NCBI RefSeq assembly: GCF_009867135.1 | Contig: NZ_CP047226.1 | Span: 1,054,001 to 1,118,000 of the forward strand | Length of the DNA: 64,000 nucleotides | DNA from: Moraxella osloensis | GTDB lineage: Bacteria; Pseudomonadota; Gammaproteobacteria; Pseudomonadales; Moraxellaceae | Direction: 5' to 3' | In this document: piece after piece, positions 20,396 to 30,363 of the stretch | How the letters are laid out: every line of letters begins with the position of its first letter | Position numbering within the stretch: the stretch's first letter is position 1 | Made by a program: the position numbers and the translations under genes | The notes under the pieces: generated by a model | Database searches by the model: none | Seen by the model: the letters and a program-made list of their open reading frames with translations, nothing else | Told to the model about the DNA's origin: nothing

Positions 20396-21475
20396 TCAAA
20401 AAACTTTAATTGAATCAATGAGCATCGCATCACCGTAACTAAAGAAACGATATTGTTGCTCGATGGCGTGCTGATAAGCCTGTTTGATAGGCTCACTGCC
20501 TGCAAACGCTGATACCAGCATCAACAGCGTGGATTTCGGCAAATGAAAATTGGTAATGAGCTTATCAATCACCCCAAACCTAAATGATGGATAAATAAAA
20601 ATATCGGTGTCACCTGACCAAGCCGATAGCACTGGGTTTTCAAAGTTAGCGGTTTTTTGAAACGCCGTTTCTAATACACGTGTCACCGTGGTACCGACTG
20701 CAATCACTTGCCCGCCACGGGCTTTGGTTTGGTTAATCAAATCGGCAGTCGCTTGGGGCAACTCGGCATATTCTGAGTGCATTTTATGGCGCAAAATATC
20801 CTCTGTCTTGACAGGGGCAAATGTGCCTGCGCCGACGTGCAACGTGACAAAGGCGGTATTGATGCCCTTGGACTTGAATGCAGCCAATACATTGTCATCA
20901 AAATGCAGGCTTGCTGTCGGTGCGGCTACGCTGGCAAGTTTGGTTGGGTCATGAAATACCGTTTGATAGCGGGTCTCGTCATTGTCATCGGCATGGCGCT
21001 CAAAATAGGGCGGAATCGGTAGTTCACCATAATGCTCAAGCACAGGCAATATCGGCTGGTCAAACGCTAGCAAAAATAAATTGTCCTCACGCCCCATTAC
21101 CGTGGCATCAATGTTACCATCGGCAAGGCTCAACGTTTGCCCTTCTTTTGGGCTGCGGCTGGCGCGTACATGACACAAAGCGGTGTGCTTTTGGTTGCCA
21201 GTATCATCATCGGGCAAAATACGCTCAACCAATACTTCGACCGCGCCGCCACTGGCTTTTTGCCCAAACAGCCTTGCTTTCATGACCTTGGTGTCATTAA
21301 ACACCACCAAGTCACCACTATTTAACAACTCTGGCAAATCCACAAATTGTTGGTCTTTGGGTTGACCATGGGCAGGCAAATACAGCAATCGAGAGGCGGA
21401 GCGCACCGCTAACGGATAGCGGGCAATAAGTTCATCGGGCAGTTGATAATCAAAATCATCTAAAGTTAAAGGCAT
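20396..21475 (-). CDS. queA: S-adenosylmethionine:tRNA ribosyltransferase-isomerase
   Basis: Transfers and rearranges the ribosyl group of SAM onto preQ1-modified tRNA to form epoxyqueuosine. From ATG 21475 the protein is 359 residues (356 in E. coli) and begins [18 protein letters not shown], the family N-terminus. An open frame extends 102 nt further into the upstream thioesterase gene, but those residues are not family-like. Conserved stretches include [23 protein letters not shown] and the C-terminal [15 protein letters not shown]. The stop TGA overlaps the ribosome-binding site of the HNH-like gene downstream. Confidence 0.96.
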   Translation of the reverse strand: MPLTLDDFDYQLPDELIARYPLAVRSASRLLYLPAHGQPKDQQFVDLPELLNSGDLVVFNDTKVMKARLFGQKASGGAVEVLVERILPDDDTGNQKHTALCHVRASRSPKEGQTLSLADGNIDATVMGREDNLFLLAFDQPILPVLEHYGELPIPPYFERHADDNDETRYQTVFHDPTKLASVAAPTASLHFDDNVLAAFKSKGINTAFVTLHVGAGTFAPVKTEDILRHKMHSEYAELPQATADLINQTKARGGQVIAVGTTVTRVLETAFQKTANFENPVLSAWSGDTDIFIYPSFRFGVIDKLITNFHLPKSTLLMLVSAFAGSEPIKQAYQHAIEQQYRFFSYGDAMLIDSIKVF

Positions 21476-21482
21476 TTGTGGG

Positions 21483-22064
21483 TTACTCGGTGATAGCAGA
21501 ATCTTTGGCAAAGTGGACATTGGCTTTAGGAAATGGGCGGATTTTATCGGCGTCTGACCAAGCTTTGACCCAGTCATCAGGTGGCATATTGATATCTTTA
21601 TAATCCAATGCGCTCAGCACTTGCTCAGTCGGCAAAACCTTGCCAGTCACGATGTTGGTGATACCGGTGCGCAGCAGCGCAGAGCAAGTCGGCTGACCTT
21701 TGACCCACATGCTTTGCTCAATATAAAACCAGCGCTCATCGACTGCTATCAGTCGGGTTTTGATGGTGACCTTATCAAATAAACGGACACGCTTACGATA
21801 TTGGATGGTACTACCAGCGACTACCAGCCCCCAGCGATGCTTGAATAATTTTTTGGCAAGCCCTGAGCGAATGGCAAGATCGTTTCGTCCCAAATCAAAC
21901 AGGGTAAAAATACGCCCGTTATTCATTTCAAAAAAATTGTCAATATCGTTGATATTAGCGGTCAAGGTGATTTCACTGGTATCGGTTAATTGAAGCGAAT
22001 GACCTTGTTTTTGTTTAATCGCGCTTTTGATGGCATGGGTGCCCAGTCGTAAAAAAGGATACAT
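21483..22064 (-). CDS. Thioesterase family (hot-dog fold, 4HBT-like) protein
   Basis: 193 residues from ATG 22064. The middle part has the hot-dog pattern seen in the 4HBT/THEM6-type acyl-CoA thioesterases: a long helix with [16 protein letters not shown], then strands [34 protein letters not shown]. The substrate cannot be told. An earlier in-frame start at 22121 exists but has no ribosome-binding site. Minus-strand promoter TTGCTA-17 bp-TATAAT (22121 to 22093) lies just upstream. It ends 7 bp before queA and probably heads a thioesterase-queA-HNH transcript. Confidence 0.75.
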   Translation of the reverse strand: MYPFLRLGTHAIKSAIKQKQGHSLQLTDTSEITLTANINDIDNFFEMNNGRIFTLFDLGRNDLAIRSGLAKKLFKHRWGLVVAGSTIQYRKRVRLFDKVTIKTRLIAVDERWFYIEQSMWVKGQPTCSALLRTGITNIVTGKVLPTEQVLSALDYKDINMPPDDWVKAWSDADKIRPFPKANVHFAKDSAITE

Positions 22065-22092
22065 GGTTGTTCTCAATCTAAATTTGTGCCAC

Positions 22093-22121
22093 ATTATAGG
22101 TAAATCGCGCTTGTTTAGCAA
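22093..22121 (-). promoter_or_regulatory. Sigma-70 promoter for the thioesterase-queA unit
   Basis: Minus-strand TTGCTA (22121-22116), 17-bp spacer, TATAAT (22098-22093). The transcript would start about 20 nt before the ATG at 22064. Confidence 0.55.
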
Positions 22122-22126
22122 AATTT

Positions 22127-22168
22127 GTCACTATCATTACCCGACAAGTCACTATAATTACCCTACAA
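22127..22168 (+). repeat. Tandem 21-bp direct repeat in the DUF924 promoter
   Basis: Two adjacent 21-bp copies, 22127-22147 and 22148-22168, identical at 19 of 21 positions. Each has the core GTCACTAT-x-ATTACCC. The second copy contains a perfect TATAAT (22153-22158) where the first has TATCAT; this is the likely -10 of the downstream DUF924 gene, about 22 bp before its ATG. Confidence 0.85.
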
Positions 22169-22179
22169 AAGGAAAGCAA

Positions 22180-22758
22180 ATGACCAATCAATCACAGGTA
22201 GCAGCGCAACCCTTATCAGCGGACGCTAAAAAGGTATTAGATTTTTGGTTGCAGCAAAATACTAAGCCATTTTGGTTTGCCAAAGATGAGGATTTTGATA
22301 AAACGGTAACGGCTAAATTTTTAGCCACACTTGAGCAAGCCAAACGAGGCGAGTTAGGGGATTGGCGAGCCAGTACAAAAGGGCGACTGGCAGAAATCAT
22401 TGTATTGGACCAGTTTTCGCGCAATATTTTTCGAGATTCTTCACAAGCTTTTGCCCAAGATGGCATGGCGTTAGTATTGGCGCAAGAAATCGTCAAACAG
22501 CCAGATTTTGACAAGTTAAATCAAGACGAACGCAATTTTGCTTTAATGCCTTTTATGCATGCGGAATCGGTAATCATTCATCAGCAGGCGTTGCCATTGT
22601 TTAAAAAATACGCCAGTGCCGATACGTTAGCGTTTGAATATAAGCATCAAGCCATTATTGAAAGATTTGGGCGTTATCCGCACCGCAATGCGATTTTGGG
22701 TAGACAATCCAGTGAGGAGGAAATCGCTTTTTTACAACAACCCAACTCGTCATTTTAA
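22180..22758 (+). CDS. DUF924 family protein
   Basis: 192 residues. It follows the DUF924 pattern: VLDFWLQQ near the N-terminus, FWFAKDEDFD, then GRLAEIIVLDQFSRNIFRD and the closing ALPLFKKYA...GRYPHRNAILGR. The fold is an all-helical TPR-like one; biochemical function is not established. ATG 22180 is supported by AAAGGAAA just upstream; an open frame extends upstream through the promoter and is ignored. Its stop codon overlaps the stop of the convergent queG by two bases. Confidence 0.85.
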   Translation: MTNQSQVAAQPLSADAKKVLDFWLQQNTKPFWFAKDEDFDKTVTAKFLATLEQAKRGELGDWRASTKGRLAEIIVLDQFSRNIFRDSSQAFAQDGMALVLAQEIVKQPDFDKLNQDERNFALMPFMHAESVIIHQQALPLFKKYASADTLAFEYKHQAIIERFGRYPHRNAILGRQSSEEEIAFLQQPNSSF

Positions 22759-23882
22759 CTTTTACTAAGTTGTTGCTGGATTACCCAATCAATATGTTCT
22801 TGTGTGTTTTCGCTTAGCATGGGGCGTTTTTGTTGCAGTTTATCAATAATGACTTGATTAAACGGTGCATTGCCCAAGGCTACCGCCACATTGCGCATAA
22901 AATTGTCGTAGCCCGTGCGGCGAATCGGCGAGCCTTCAGTTTTTGTCAAAAAATCCTGTGTATCCCACGCCCATAACTCAAGCAGTGATAGCTTATCTAA
23001 ACGGTGACGGGGATTAAAATCCTCAATCGTCGCTAATCTGGCAAATTTATTCCAAGGACAAATCAACTGACAATCATCACAGCCAAAAATGCGATTGCCG
23101 ATTTTTGGACGAAGTTCTACAGGGATTTTGCCATCTAGTTCAATGGTTAAATACGAAATACACAGCCGTGCATCGACATCATAATGCCCAGTGGGTGTTT
23201 TGCGGATGGCATGGGTAGGACACACATGAATACAAGCACGGCAACTGCCACAATGCGATAATGTGGTTTCGATTTGCTTTTTATCCTCTGCCAAAGGCAA
23301 GCTAGTGAATAATTCCCCCAACACAAAAAATGACCCCGCTTGTGGATGAATCAGCAAAGTGTGTTTGCCTGTCCAGCCCAAACCTGCTTGCTCAGCCAAC
23401 GCGCGCTCAAATATAGGCGCGGAGTCGCTAAAGGGACGAAATACAAAGTCGTTGGCATATTGCGGATAATCGGTGGTTAGTTTGTCTTGAATCAGTCTGG
23501 CTAGGGTTTTTAGTAACCCTCGCATGGTTTTATGATAATCACGTCCTCGAGCATAGCGGGCAATAATCGCTGAGTTGGGGCGCTCGTTGTCTGGCACACT
23601 GCGTTTGGGCGGCGGCGTGACCAAATAATCTAAACGCACGCTAATGATACTTTGCGTCTTGTCAACTAACAGGGCAGGGTTAGCACGTTTATCATGATTG
23701 TCTTCAAAAAACAGCATATCCCCATGTTTACCTTGTGCTAACCAAGTTTGCAACGCGCCAAGCTGTTTTACAAAGATGGGATTGGTTGGATGGACAAAGC
23801 CACAATCAGCAAACCCCAACGCCTTGGCTTGCGCCTTTATCCAGCCCTTGAGTGCATTGAGTTCGTTTGTAGTGTCCAACAT
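22755..23882 (-). CDS. queG: Epoxyqueuosine reductase
   Basis: Cobalamin-dependent iron-sulfur enzyme that reduces epoxyqueuosine to queuosine in tRNA, the final step after Tgt and QueA. 375 residues: N-terminal DUF1730 part, then two 4Fe-4S cluster motifs, CGSCRACIHVCP and CDDCQLICPWNKF, and a short HEAT-like tail. It lies in the same neighbourhood and on the same strand as queA and tgt. It is convergent with DUF924 (stops overlap) and divergent from nnr across a 70-bp gap holding a symmetric promoter. A cobalamin adenosyltransferase is encoded about 20 kb away. Confidence 0.96.
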   Translation of the reverse strand: MLDTTNELNALKGWIKAQAKALGFADCGFVHPTNPIFVKQLGALQTWLAQGKHGDMLFFEDNHDKRANPALLVDKTQSIISVRLDYLVTPPPKRSVPDNERPNSAIIARYARGRDYHKTMRGLLKTLARLIQDKLTTDYPQYANDFVFRPFSDSAPIFERALAEQAGLGWTGKHTLLIHPQAGSFFVLGELFTSLPLAEDKKQIETTLSHCGSCRACIHVCPTHAIRKTPTGHYDVDARLCISYLTIELDGKIPVELRPKIGNRIFGCDDCQLICPWNKFARLATIEDFNPRHRLDKLSLLELWAWDTQDFLTKTEGSPIRRTGYDNFMRNVAVALGNAPFNQVIIDKLQQKRPMLSENTQEHIDWVIQQQLSKS

Positions 23883-23906
23883 GCCAACAACCAGATAAAA
23901 TTAAAA

Positions 23907-23919
23907 TGCTATTATAGCA
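23907..23919. promoter_or_regulatory. Symmetric back-to-back extended -10 elements for queG and nnr
   Basis: The 13-bp near-palindrome TGCTATTATAGCA reads as TGC-TATTAT on the plus strand (23907-23915, toward nnr) and TGC-TATAAT on the minus strand (23919-23911, toward queG). Both are extended -10 elements, with starts expected about 20-30 nt before each gene. Neither direction has a good -35. Confidence 0.5.
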
Positions 23920-23952
23920 AAATAAACACCTACCACATCATTGGATCATCTT

Positions 23953-25626
23953 ATGCAAAGTAATGCACAGACGGATAAAAATACGGTGATGCAAAACGCC
24001 ATTGCCTTATATAGCCCCAAACAAATTTATGACATTGAAAAAAACTGGTTTAGCAAAAATGACAGTTTTGCCTTGATGCAACAAGCGGCATGGCAACTTG
24101 CACACATCATCAAGCAGGAAAGTAGCAATCAAAAAGGCATTCACCTTCAAAAAAGCAGTCACCCTCAAAAATCGGTATTGGTAGTGGTAGGCGCGGGTAA
24201 TAATGGCGGCGATGCTTGGTTGGTGGCGCATTATGTCAACCAGCTTTGCCCAAATTGGTCAGTTACCGTAGTACAAGTCGCAGCGCCTACCACCCTCGAC
24301 AGCCAAACAGCAAAGCACCTGTACCAGTCAAACTGTGCAAATGCGGCAAAATATCTGACGTTGACGGCATTTTTACAGCCGTTCCATGAGCTTGGTTTAA
24401 GCTATCATTATGATGTGGTGATTGATGGGTTGTTGGGTATTGGACTCGATGGCAAGCCTAGCGCTGATTATCAGACAATCATCAATTGGATTAATCAATA
24501 CCGCAAGCAAGTTCACGCTTGTCAAGTTATCAGCATCGATGTACCCAGCGGACTTAATGCCGCTACGGGCGAAGTGTGTGATGATACGGCGATTAAGGCA
24601 GACAAGACACTTTGTCTAATTGGGCGAAAAGTCGGGCTGCATATGGGGGATAGTAAAGATTATGTTGACACCGTTATCGATGTGCCTTTGCTCCCTATTG
24701 AGCAATCAGGCATCTTGTTACATTGCACGCTACCTAACTTGCCACAACGTCAGCAGGTGAGCCATAAAGGTACGTATGGTCATGTACTCATCATCGGCGG
24801 CAATCGGTTACAGGATGGGCATGGCATGGCAGGGGCGGCGATATTAGCCGCCAGTGCAGCATTGAGCAGTGGTGCAGGCAAAGTCACCGTTGCCTGTCAT
24901 GGTGATTTTCATTCAGCCATTGTCACCGCTTTGCCCAATGCCATGACCGCGGATTTACACAATATCGCTAGCATCATCGAGCTGATTAACGCGGTGGATG
25001 TGGTTGCCATCGGCATGGGTTTAGGTAGAGATAAAGCAACGTTAGAGTTATTTAACCAATATCTTACGGCCATCAAACAATCAGAGAAGCTATGCGTTAT
25101 TGACGCCGATGGTTTATACCATTTGGCAGATTGGGCAGGCATGAGTGACGGTTTAAATGCGCCAAGTCAACCACAATTGGGACAGTCGAACCAACGGTTT
25201 TACCTAACGCCGCATTCAGCGGAAGCAGGACGTTTGCTCAATCAACACTATGCTGACATTGATCGAGACAAAATCAGCGCGATTCGGGCGTTAGCTCACC
25301 AATATGGGGGCAATTGGCTTATCAAAGGGGCACAAACGATTGTGCTTGAAGGTGCGAGTCTTGAGCGTGCCAGTGTTGAACGAGACTGTCTTGATATTTG
25401 CGGCTTGGGTAATGCTGGTATGGCAACGGCGGGCATGGGCGACTGCTTGGCAGGTCTGATGGCGAGCTTATTGGGGCAAGAAATTGCCGCACCCATGCTA
25501 ACCGCCGTGCTCATACATGCCAAAGCGGGTGATACATTAGCAGAAAAAATGGGTGAATATGCGTTGCAGGCAAATCACATGGCATCGGCAATCGGTGACA
25601 TCATCCATCAAATCACGGACCATTAA
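23953..25626 (+). CDS. nnr: Bifunctional NAD(P)H-hydrate repair enzyme (epimerase / ADP-dependent dehydratase)
   Basis: Repairs hydrated NADH/NADPH. The N-terminal YjeF_N epimerase domain has VVGAGNNGGDAWLVA (about residues 80-94) and a DGLLGIGLDG loop. The C-terminal ADP-dependent dehydratase domain begins at about residue 268 (KGTYGHVLIIGGN) and carries GNAGMATAGMGDCLAGLMA, the family's G-x-G-D-x-L-x-G motif. Length is 557, slightly over the usual 515. The TTG at 23941 or an ATG at 23989 are alternative starts; 23953 is chosen for position. Divergent from queG. Confidence 0.93.
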   Translation: MQSNAQTDKNTVMQNAIALYSPKQIYDIEKNWFSKNDSFALMQQAAWQLAHIIKQESSNQKGIHLQKSSHPQKSVLVVVGAGNNGGDAWLVAHYVNQLCPNWSVTVVQVAAPTTLDSQTAKHLYQSNCANAAKYLTLTAFLQPFHELGLSYHYDVVIDGLLGIGLDGKPSADYQTIINWINQYRKQVHACQVISIDVPSGLNAATGEVCDDTAIKADKTLCLIGRKVGLHMGDSKDYVDTVIDVPLLPIEQSGILLHCTLPNLPQRQQVSHKGTYGHVLIIGGNRLQDGHGMAGAAILAASAALSSGAGKVTVACHGDFHSAIVTALPNAMTADLHNIASIIELINAVDVVAIGMGLGRDKATLELFNQYLTAIKQSEKLCVIDADGLYHLADWAGMSDGLNAPSQPQLGQSNQRFYLTPHSAEAGRLLNQHYADIDRDKISAIRALAHQYGGNWLIKGAQTIVLEGASLERASVERDCLDICGLGNAGMATAGMGDCLAGLMASLLGQEIAAPMLTAVLIHAKAGDTLAEKMGEYALQANHMASAIGDIIHQITDH

Positions 25627-25658
25627 AATCACGGCAGGTTAACAAGGTTCAATAGAAA

Positions 25659-25699
25659 AAAGGTGTGAATTCACTCACCTTTAACCTTTACACACCTTT
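25659..25699. terminator. Hairpin between convergent nnr and DUF4124 gene
   Basis: AAAGGTGTG (25659-25667) can pair with CACACCTTT (25691-25699), or its first seven bases with CACCTTT at 25676-25682. An A-run lies at the left edge, giving a T-tract for minus-strand transcripts. Likely terminates both converging genes. Confidence 0.5.
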
Positions 25700-25737
25700 A
25701 ATTTTAATTGGATACTAAAGTCATATAGCATGCAAAA

Positions 25738-26214
25738 TTATTTACAGTATTGGCTCACTGTTTGCGCGACTTGCTGACGGCGTAGCTCAATTTCACGACC
25801 ATCTAAGTATTTACGTTCACCTTTATTGTCCATCTCATAGACGCGCCCGCCTTGGTTTAAGTTGGCAAGGGTACTTTGTAAGGCTTTGCAGCGCTCCGCA
25901 TCTTGCTGTTTTTTGAGTTGCTGATTTTGTGCTTCAAGTTCAGCAGCGCGTTTTTGATCGGCTGTCAGCGTTGGTGATGCACCTGATGCAGCACCTGTGC
26001 TATTGCCAGCTGTCGCAGGTGCACGACTACTAGGTCCAAGTTCACGGGTATTAACCACTTGCACTTGTCGCAAATTAACACCATTGGTCGGCGCATATTG
26101 GCTATAATGCGGCACACCATTTTTGTCAGTCCACTTGTAGTAAGTTGCTGCATTTGAACTCGCCATAACGAATGGTGATAACATGAGTGATAACAAAAAC
26201 AGTGGCTTTAACAT
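25738..26214 (-). CDS. DUF4124 domain-containing exported protein
   Basis: 158 residues with a signal peptide (MLKPLFLLSLMLSPFVMASS, cleavage near SNAA). A DUF4124 domain follows at once: YYKWTDKNGVPHYSQYAP, the aromatic strand pattern typical of this periplasmic family. Then come an A/S/G/T-rich linker, a charged helix (AAELEAQNQQLKKQQ) and a C-terminal segment with two cysteines (ERCKAL and QYCK). Function of the family is unknown. It is monocistronic and diverges from the ilvB leader across a gap of about 640 bp. Confidence 0.85.
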   Translation of the reverse strand: MLKPLFLLSLMLSPFVMASSNAATYYKWTDKNGVPHYSQYAPTNGVNLRQVQVVNTRELGPSSRAPATAGNSTGAASGASPTLTADQKRAAELEAQNQQLKKQQDAERCKALQSTLANLNQGGRVYEMDNKGERKYLDGREIELRRQQVAQTVSQYCK

Positions 26215-26458
26215 TGTTTTTCCTGTGCAAGAAACGAGAAAATTATGCGATAGCCTATCACAGCTTGATAGCTTTTAGCAGTAAATTTCGACAGGATAAT
26301 CGTTTAATTTCATAAATGTAATTTTCTAAAAACGACTGGCTCAATCAGTCTGAGATTTTAAAGTTTATCAAGCCTTAAAACCAAGCATTAAAATCAAGCC
26401 TTAAAACGAATTCATTTACCTATAACTAAAAGTTATAAATTCTAGTAGCTTTTTTTTA

Positions 26459-26487
26459 TTGACAAGTGTTAAAAAAACTCACATCAT
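26459..26487 (+). promoter_or_regulatory. Candidate sigma-70 promoter of ilvBHC
   Basis: A perfect TTGACA (26459-26464), 17-bp spacer and CATCAT (4 of 6 consensus). It would give a leader of about 360 nt before ilvB, unusually long and consistent with leader-based control. Upstream of it (26215-26458) I see only short imperfect repeats (ATCAAGCCTTAAAAC at 26367-26381 and 26393-26407) and no gene. Confidence 0.45.
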
Positions 26488-26584
26488 AAGTCCTCTACTG
26501 GTCGTTAGTAACAATTATCGTTGGTTACTAATTGGTAAAATCTAAGCTGATTGGCGCTATCCGCTAATTAGGCTCTACAATTGG

Positions 26585-26746
26585 ATGAGAGCATTTTTTA
26601 CCGTTGTTGTTGTTTATGAATCTAAACAAAAGAATCTAACAACCCTGACTTATCGGTCAACAAAGACAAAAAGTAGCCATCAATTTATACATTACATTTT
26701 CGTGATGCTTTCTTTTTTGGTTATCATGCTTTTTGCCCTCGTCTGA
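26585..26746 (+). CDS. Candidate ilv leader peptide, 53 codons
   Basis: Small ORF in the ilvB leader beginning MRAFFTVVVV, with four consecutive GTT valine codons, and ending in a stretch rich in Ile, Leu and Val (10 of the last 20 residues). Leader peptides of ilv operons in enterobacteria use runs of regulated codons in this way. Against it: no clear ribosome-binding site, and a T-rich sequence gives hydrophobic residues by chance. It stops 38 nt before a terminator-like hairpin. Confidence 0.3.
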   Translation: MRAFFTVVVVYESKQKNLTTLTYRSTKTKSSHQFIHYIFVMLSFLVIMLFALV

Positions 26747-26783
26747 TTTGTTCACTGTTACCTTATGGCAGTGTTGAAGATTC

Positions 26784-26806
26784 TTGCTAATCATTTAGCA
26801 ATTTTT
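26784..26806 (+). terminator. Attenuator-like hairpin in the ilvB leader
   Basis: A perfect 7-bp stem TTGCTAA (26784-26790) / TTAGCAA (26795-26801), loop TCAT, followed immediately by TTTTT, ending 50 nt before ilvB. Just upstream is a second possible hairpin (CACTG 26753-26757 with CAGTG 26769-26773). The stem is AT-rich, so it would be weak on its own. A 15-codon frame (ATG 26765, MAVLKILANHLAIFI) also overlaps it. Confidence 0.4.
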
Positions 26807-26855
26807 ATCTAAAACAACTTCCCAGTATCATTTTTGAAGACGACCATAAAAGGTG

Positions 26856-28685
26856 ATGACAGTGACTCAAACTACCCAAGCTCCCAATATGACGGGAGAA
26901 AACCAAACGGCTCACGCTGCACCCAATTTTGACAAAAAAACCGCCAAAGCCTCAGCAGGTGAACCTGTGATGATGTCCGGTGCAGAAATGATGGTGCAAG
27001 CGCTAATTGACGAAGGTGTCGAATACATTTTTGGCTATCCAGGCGGCGCCGTGTTGCATATTTATGATGCTTTGTTCAAACAAGATAGCATTGAGCATAT
27101 CCTCGTGCGTCACGAACAAGCAGCGGGTCATATGGCAGATGCCTATTCCCGTGTGACAGGTCAAACTGGGGTGGTATTGGCGACATCAGGTCCAGGCGCC
27201 ACCAATACGGTTACCGCCATCGCTACCGCGTTTATGGATTCCATTCCGATGGTTATCATCTCAGGTCAGGTGCCTTCAAGCCTCATCGGTGATGATGCGT
27301 TCCAAGAAACTGATATGATTGGTGTGTCACGTCCGGTCGTCAAACACAGTTTTCAAGTACGTCATGCCAGCGAAATCCCAGAAATCGTTCGCAAAGCATT
27401 TTATATCGCAAGCTCTGGTCGACCAGGTCCTGTGGTGATTGATGTACCCAAAGACAAAACTGCGCCTAACGAAAAATTCCCTTATCATTTTCCTGAGTCG
27501 GTCAGTATGCGTTCTTACCAACCATCGGTTCGCGGTCATTCAGGACAAATTCGTAAAGCCATCGAAACCTTAATTGCTGCCAAACGCCCTGTACTATATT
27601 CAGGTGGTGGCGTGATTGCATCAAACGCAAGTGCAGAATTAACCGCATTAGCCCGTTTACTTAACTTGCCTGTGACCAATACTTTAATGGGGCTAGGCGC
27701 TTATCCAGGATCGGATAAACAGTTTTTAGGTATGCTTGGGATGCATGGTACGTATGAAGCCAATATGACCATGCACAATTCAGATGTAATTTTGGCTGTC
27801 GGTGCGCGTTTTGATGACCGTGTGACCAACAATACGCAAAAATTCTGTCCAAACGCTAAAATTATCCATATTGATATCGATCCAGCATCAATCTCAAAAA
27901 CCATCAACGCACACATCCCGATCGTCGGTGATGTAAAAAATGTGTTAAGCGATATGCTCGCCGTATTAACAGAAAATAACGCACAGCTTGACCAAGCCGC
28001 GCTAAATGATTGGTGGGCGCAAATCAATGAATGGCGTAAACGTCATGGTCTACGCTATGAAAAAGATGACAGCAATGGCATGAAACCACAGCACGTTGTT
28101 GAGCGCTTATACGAGTTGACGCATGGTAAAGCTATCATCACCTCTGATGTGGGTCAGCACCAAATGTTTGCCGCCCTATACTATAAATACGATGAGCCGC
28201 GTCAATGGTTAAACTCAGGTGGGTTAGGCACCATGGGGGTAGGGTTGCCTTATGCAATGGCAGCCAAACTTGCTAATCCCGAGCGTGATGTGGTCTGTAT
28301 CACCGGTGAAGGCTCAATTCAGATGAATATCCAAGAGCTATCAACTTGCCTGCAATATAACTTACCCGTGAAGATTTTAAATCTTAACAACGCCCAGTTG
28401 GGTATGGTCAAACAATGGCAAGACATGATTTATGAAGGTCGCCATTCGCACTCTTATATGGATTCATTGCCAGATTTTGTCAAACTTGCAGAAGCTTACG
28501 GTCATGTCGGTATCCAAATCACCGACCCAGCCAAACTTGATGAACAACTTGCTTATGCCTTATCACTCAAAGATCGATTGGTATTTATCGATGTACTCGT
28601 CGATAAAAATGAGCATGTTTATCCAATGCAATTAGCAGGTCAGTCAATGCGTGATATGTGGTTAGCCAAAGGGGAGCGTACCTAA
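26856..28685 (+). CDS. ilvB: Acetolactate synthase large subunit
   Basis: Thiamine-diphosphate enzyme forming acetolactate or acetohydroxybutyrate, first common step of Val/Leu/Ile synthesis. 609 residues, with a non-conserved N-terminal extension of about 40 residues before [23 protein letters not shown]. The catalytic glutamate is in [13 protein letters not shown]. The FAD-binding middle domain contains [12 protein letters not shown] and [10 protein letters not shown]. The ThDP site is SDVGQHQM and [12 protein letters not shown]...LNLNN. GTG 26853, ATG 26856 and GTG 26862 are all in frame just behind AAAAGGTG; the choice is uncertain by a few residues. The stop shares one base with the ilvH start. 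ilvI is an equivalent name. Confidence 0.95.
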   Translation: MTVTQTTQAPNMTGENQTAHAAPNFDKKTAKASAGEPVMMSGAEMMVQALIDEGVEYIFGYPGGAVLHIYDALFKQDSIEHILVRHEQAAGHMADAYSRVTGQTGVVLATSGPGATNTVTAIATAFMDSIPMVIISGQVPSSLIGDDAFQETDMIGVSRPVVKHSFQVRHASEIPEIVRKAFYIASSGRPGPVVIDVPKDKTAPNEKFPYHFPESVSMRSYQPSVRGHSGQIRKAIETLIAAKRPVLYSGGGVIASNASAELTALARLLNLPVTNTLMGLGAYPGSDKQFLGMLGMHGTYEANMTMHNSDVILAVGARFDDRVTNNTQKFCPNAKIIHIDIDPASISKTINAHIPIVGDVKNVLSDMLAVLTENNAQLDQAALNDWWAQINEWRKRHGLRYEKDDSNGMKPQHVVERLYELTHGKAIITSDVGQHQMFAALYYKYDEPRQWLNSGGLGTMGVGLPYAMAAKLANPERDVVCITGEGSIQMNIQELSTCLQYNLPVKILNLNNAQLGMVKQWQDMIYEGRHSHSYMDSLPDFVKLAEAYGHVGIQITDPAKLDEQLAYALSLKDRLVFIDVLVDKNEHVYPMQLAGQSMRDMWLAKGERT

Positions 28686-29176
28686 TGAAACATTTAATTT
28701 CTGTCTTAATGGAAAATGAATCAGGGTCACTGTCTCGTGTGGTTGGCTTATTTTCACAACGTGGCTACAACATCGAGACATTGAACGTCGCGCCAACCGA
28801 TGACCCGACTTTATCGCGTTTGACCTTGACCACAGATACCGATCAAAATAAGATCGAGCAAATGACCAAACAGTTGCACAAGCTGATTGAAATCGTTAAA
28901 GTAACCACGCTGACCGATAGTGTACATATTGAGCGCGAACTCATGCTGATCAAAGTGCGTGCCACGGGTAGCAACCGCGAAGAAGTGAAGCGCTGTGCGG
29001 ATATCTTCCGTGCAAGTATTGTTGATATCACGCCCAATGTCTATACCATTCAAATTGTCGGTGACACGGCAAAATTGGACGGCTTTATCGAATTGATGGG
29101 ACGTGAACGCATTTTAGAGGTCGTACGTTCTGGTGTTATTGGTATCGCGCGGGGTGAAAAAATCCTCAGCGTCTAA
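28685..29176 (+). CDS. ilvH: Acetolactate synthase small (regulatory) subunit
   Basis: Regulatory subunit that confers valine feedback inhibition and full activity on the large subunit. 163 residues with an N-terminal ACT domain (HLISVLMENESGSLSRVVGLFSQRGYNIETL) and the small-subunit C-terminal domain (VHIERELMLIKV onward). The ATG overlaps the ilvB TAA as TAATG, giving tight translational coupling and balanced subunits. The spacing to ilvC (56 nt) suggests one ilvBHC transcript. Confidence 0.96.
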   Translation: MKHLISVLMENESGSLSRVVGLFSQRGYNIETLNVAPTDDPTLSRLTLTTDTDQNKIEQMTKQLHKLIEIVKVTTLTDSVHIERELMLIKVRATGSNREEVKRCADIFRASIVDITPNVYTIQIVGDTAKLDGFIELMGRERILEVVRSGVIGIARGEKILSV

Positions 29177-29193
29177 ATTTACCAACCTTTTAA

Positions 29194-30249
<1,056 letters not shown>

Positions 30250-30313
30250 TTTTGCACCCAGTTAGTTTTACCAATGGTATCATACTCAATTGGTAAAACA
30301 ATAAAATGACAAT

Positions 30314-30352
30314 AACCCTGTACTGTGTAAATTTACATGGACAGGGTTTTTT
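30314..30352 (+). terminator. Terminator after ilvC
   Basis: AACCCTGT (30314-30321) pairs with ACAGGGTT (30341-30348). The loop holds the further palindrome TGTAAATTTACA, and the stem runs into TTTTTT. Confidence 0.8.
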
Positions 30353-30363
30353 AGTATAAAATA

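Noticed and set aside
20878-21285. 135-codon plus-strand ORF
   Set aside because: Antisense to queA, no ribosome-binding site, no family resemblance.
26215-26852. T-box or known riboswitch in the ilvB leader
   Set aside because: No T-box consensus sequence or recognised aptamer was seen; a translation-linked attenuator fits better.
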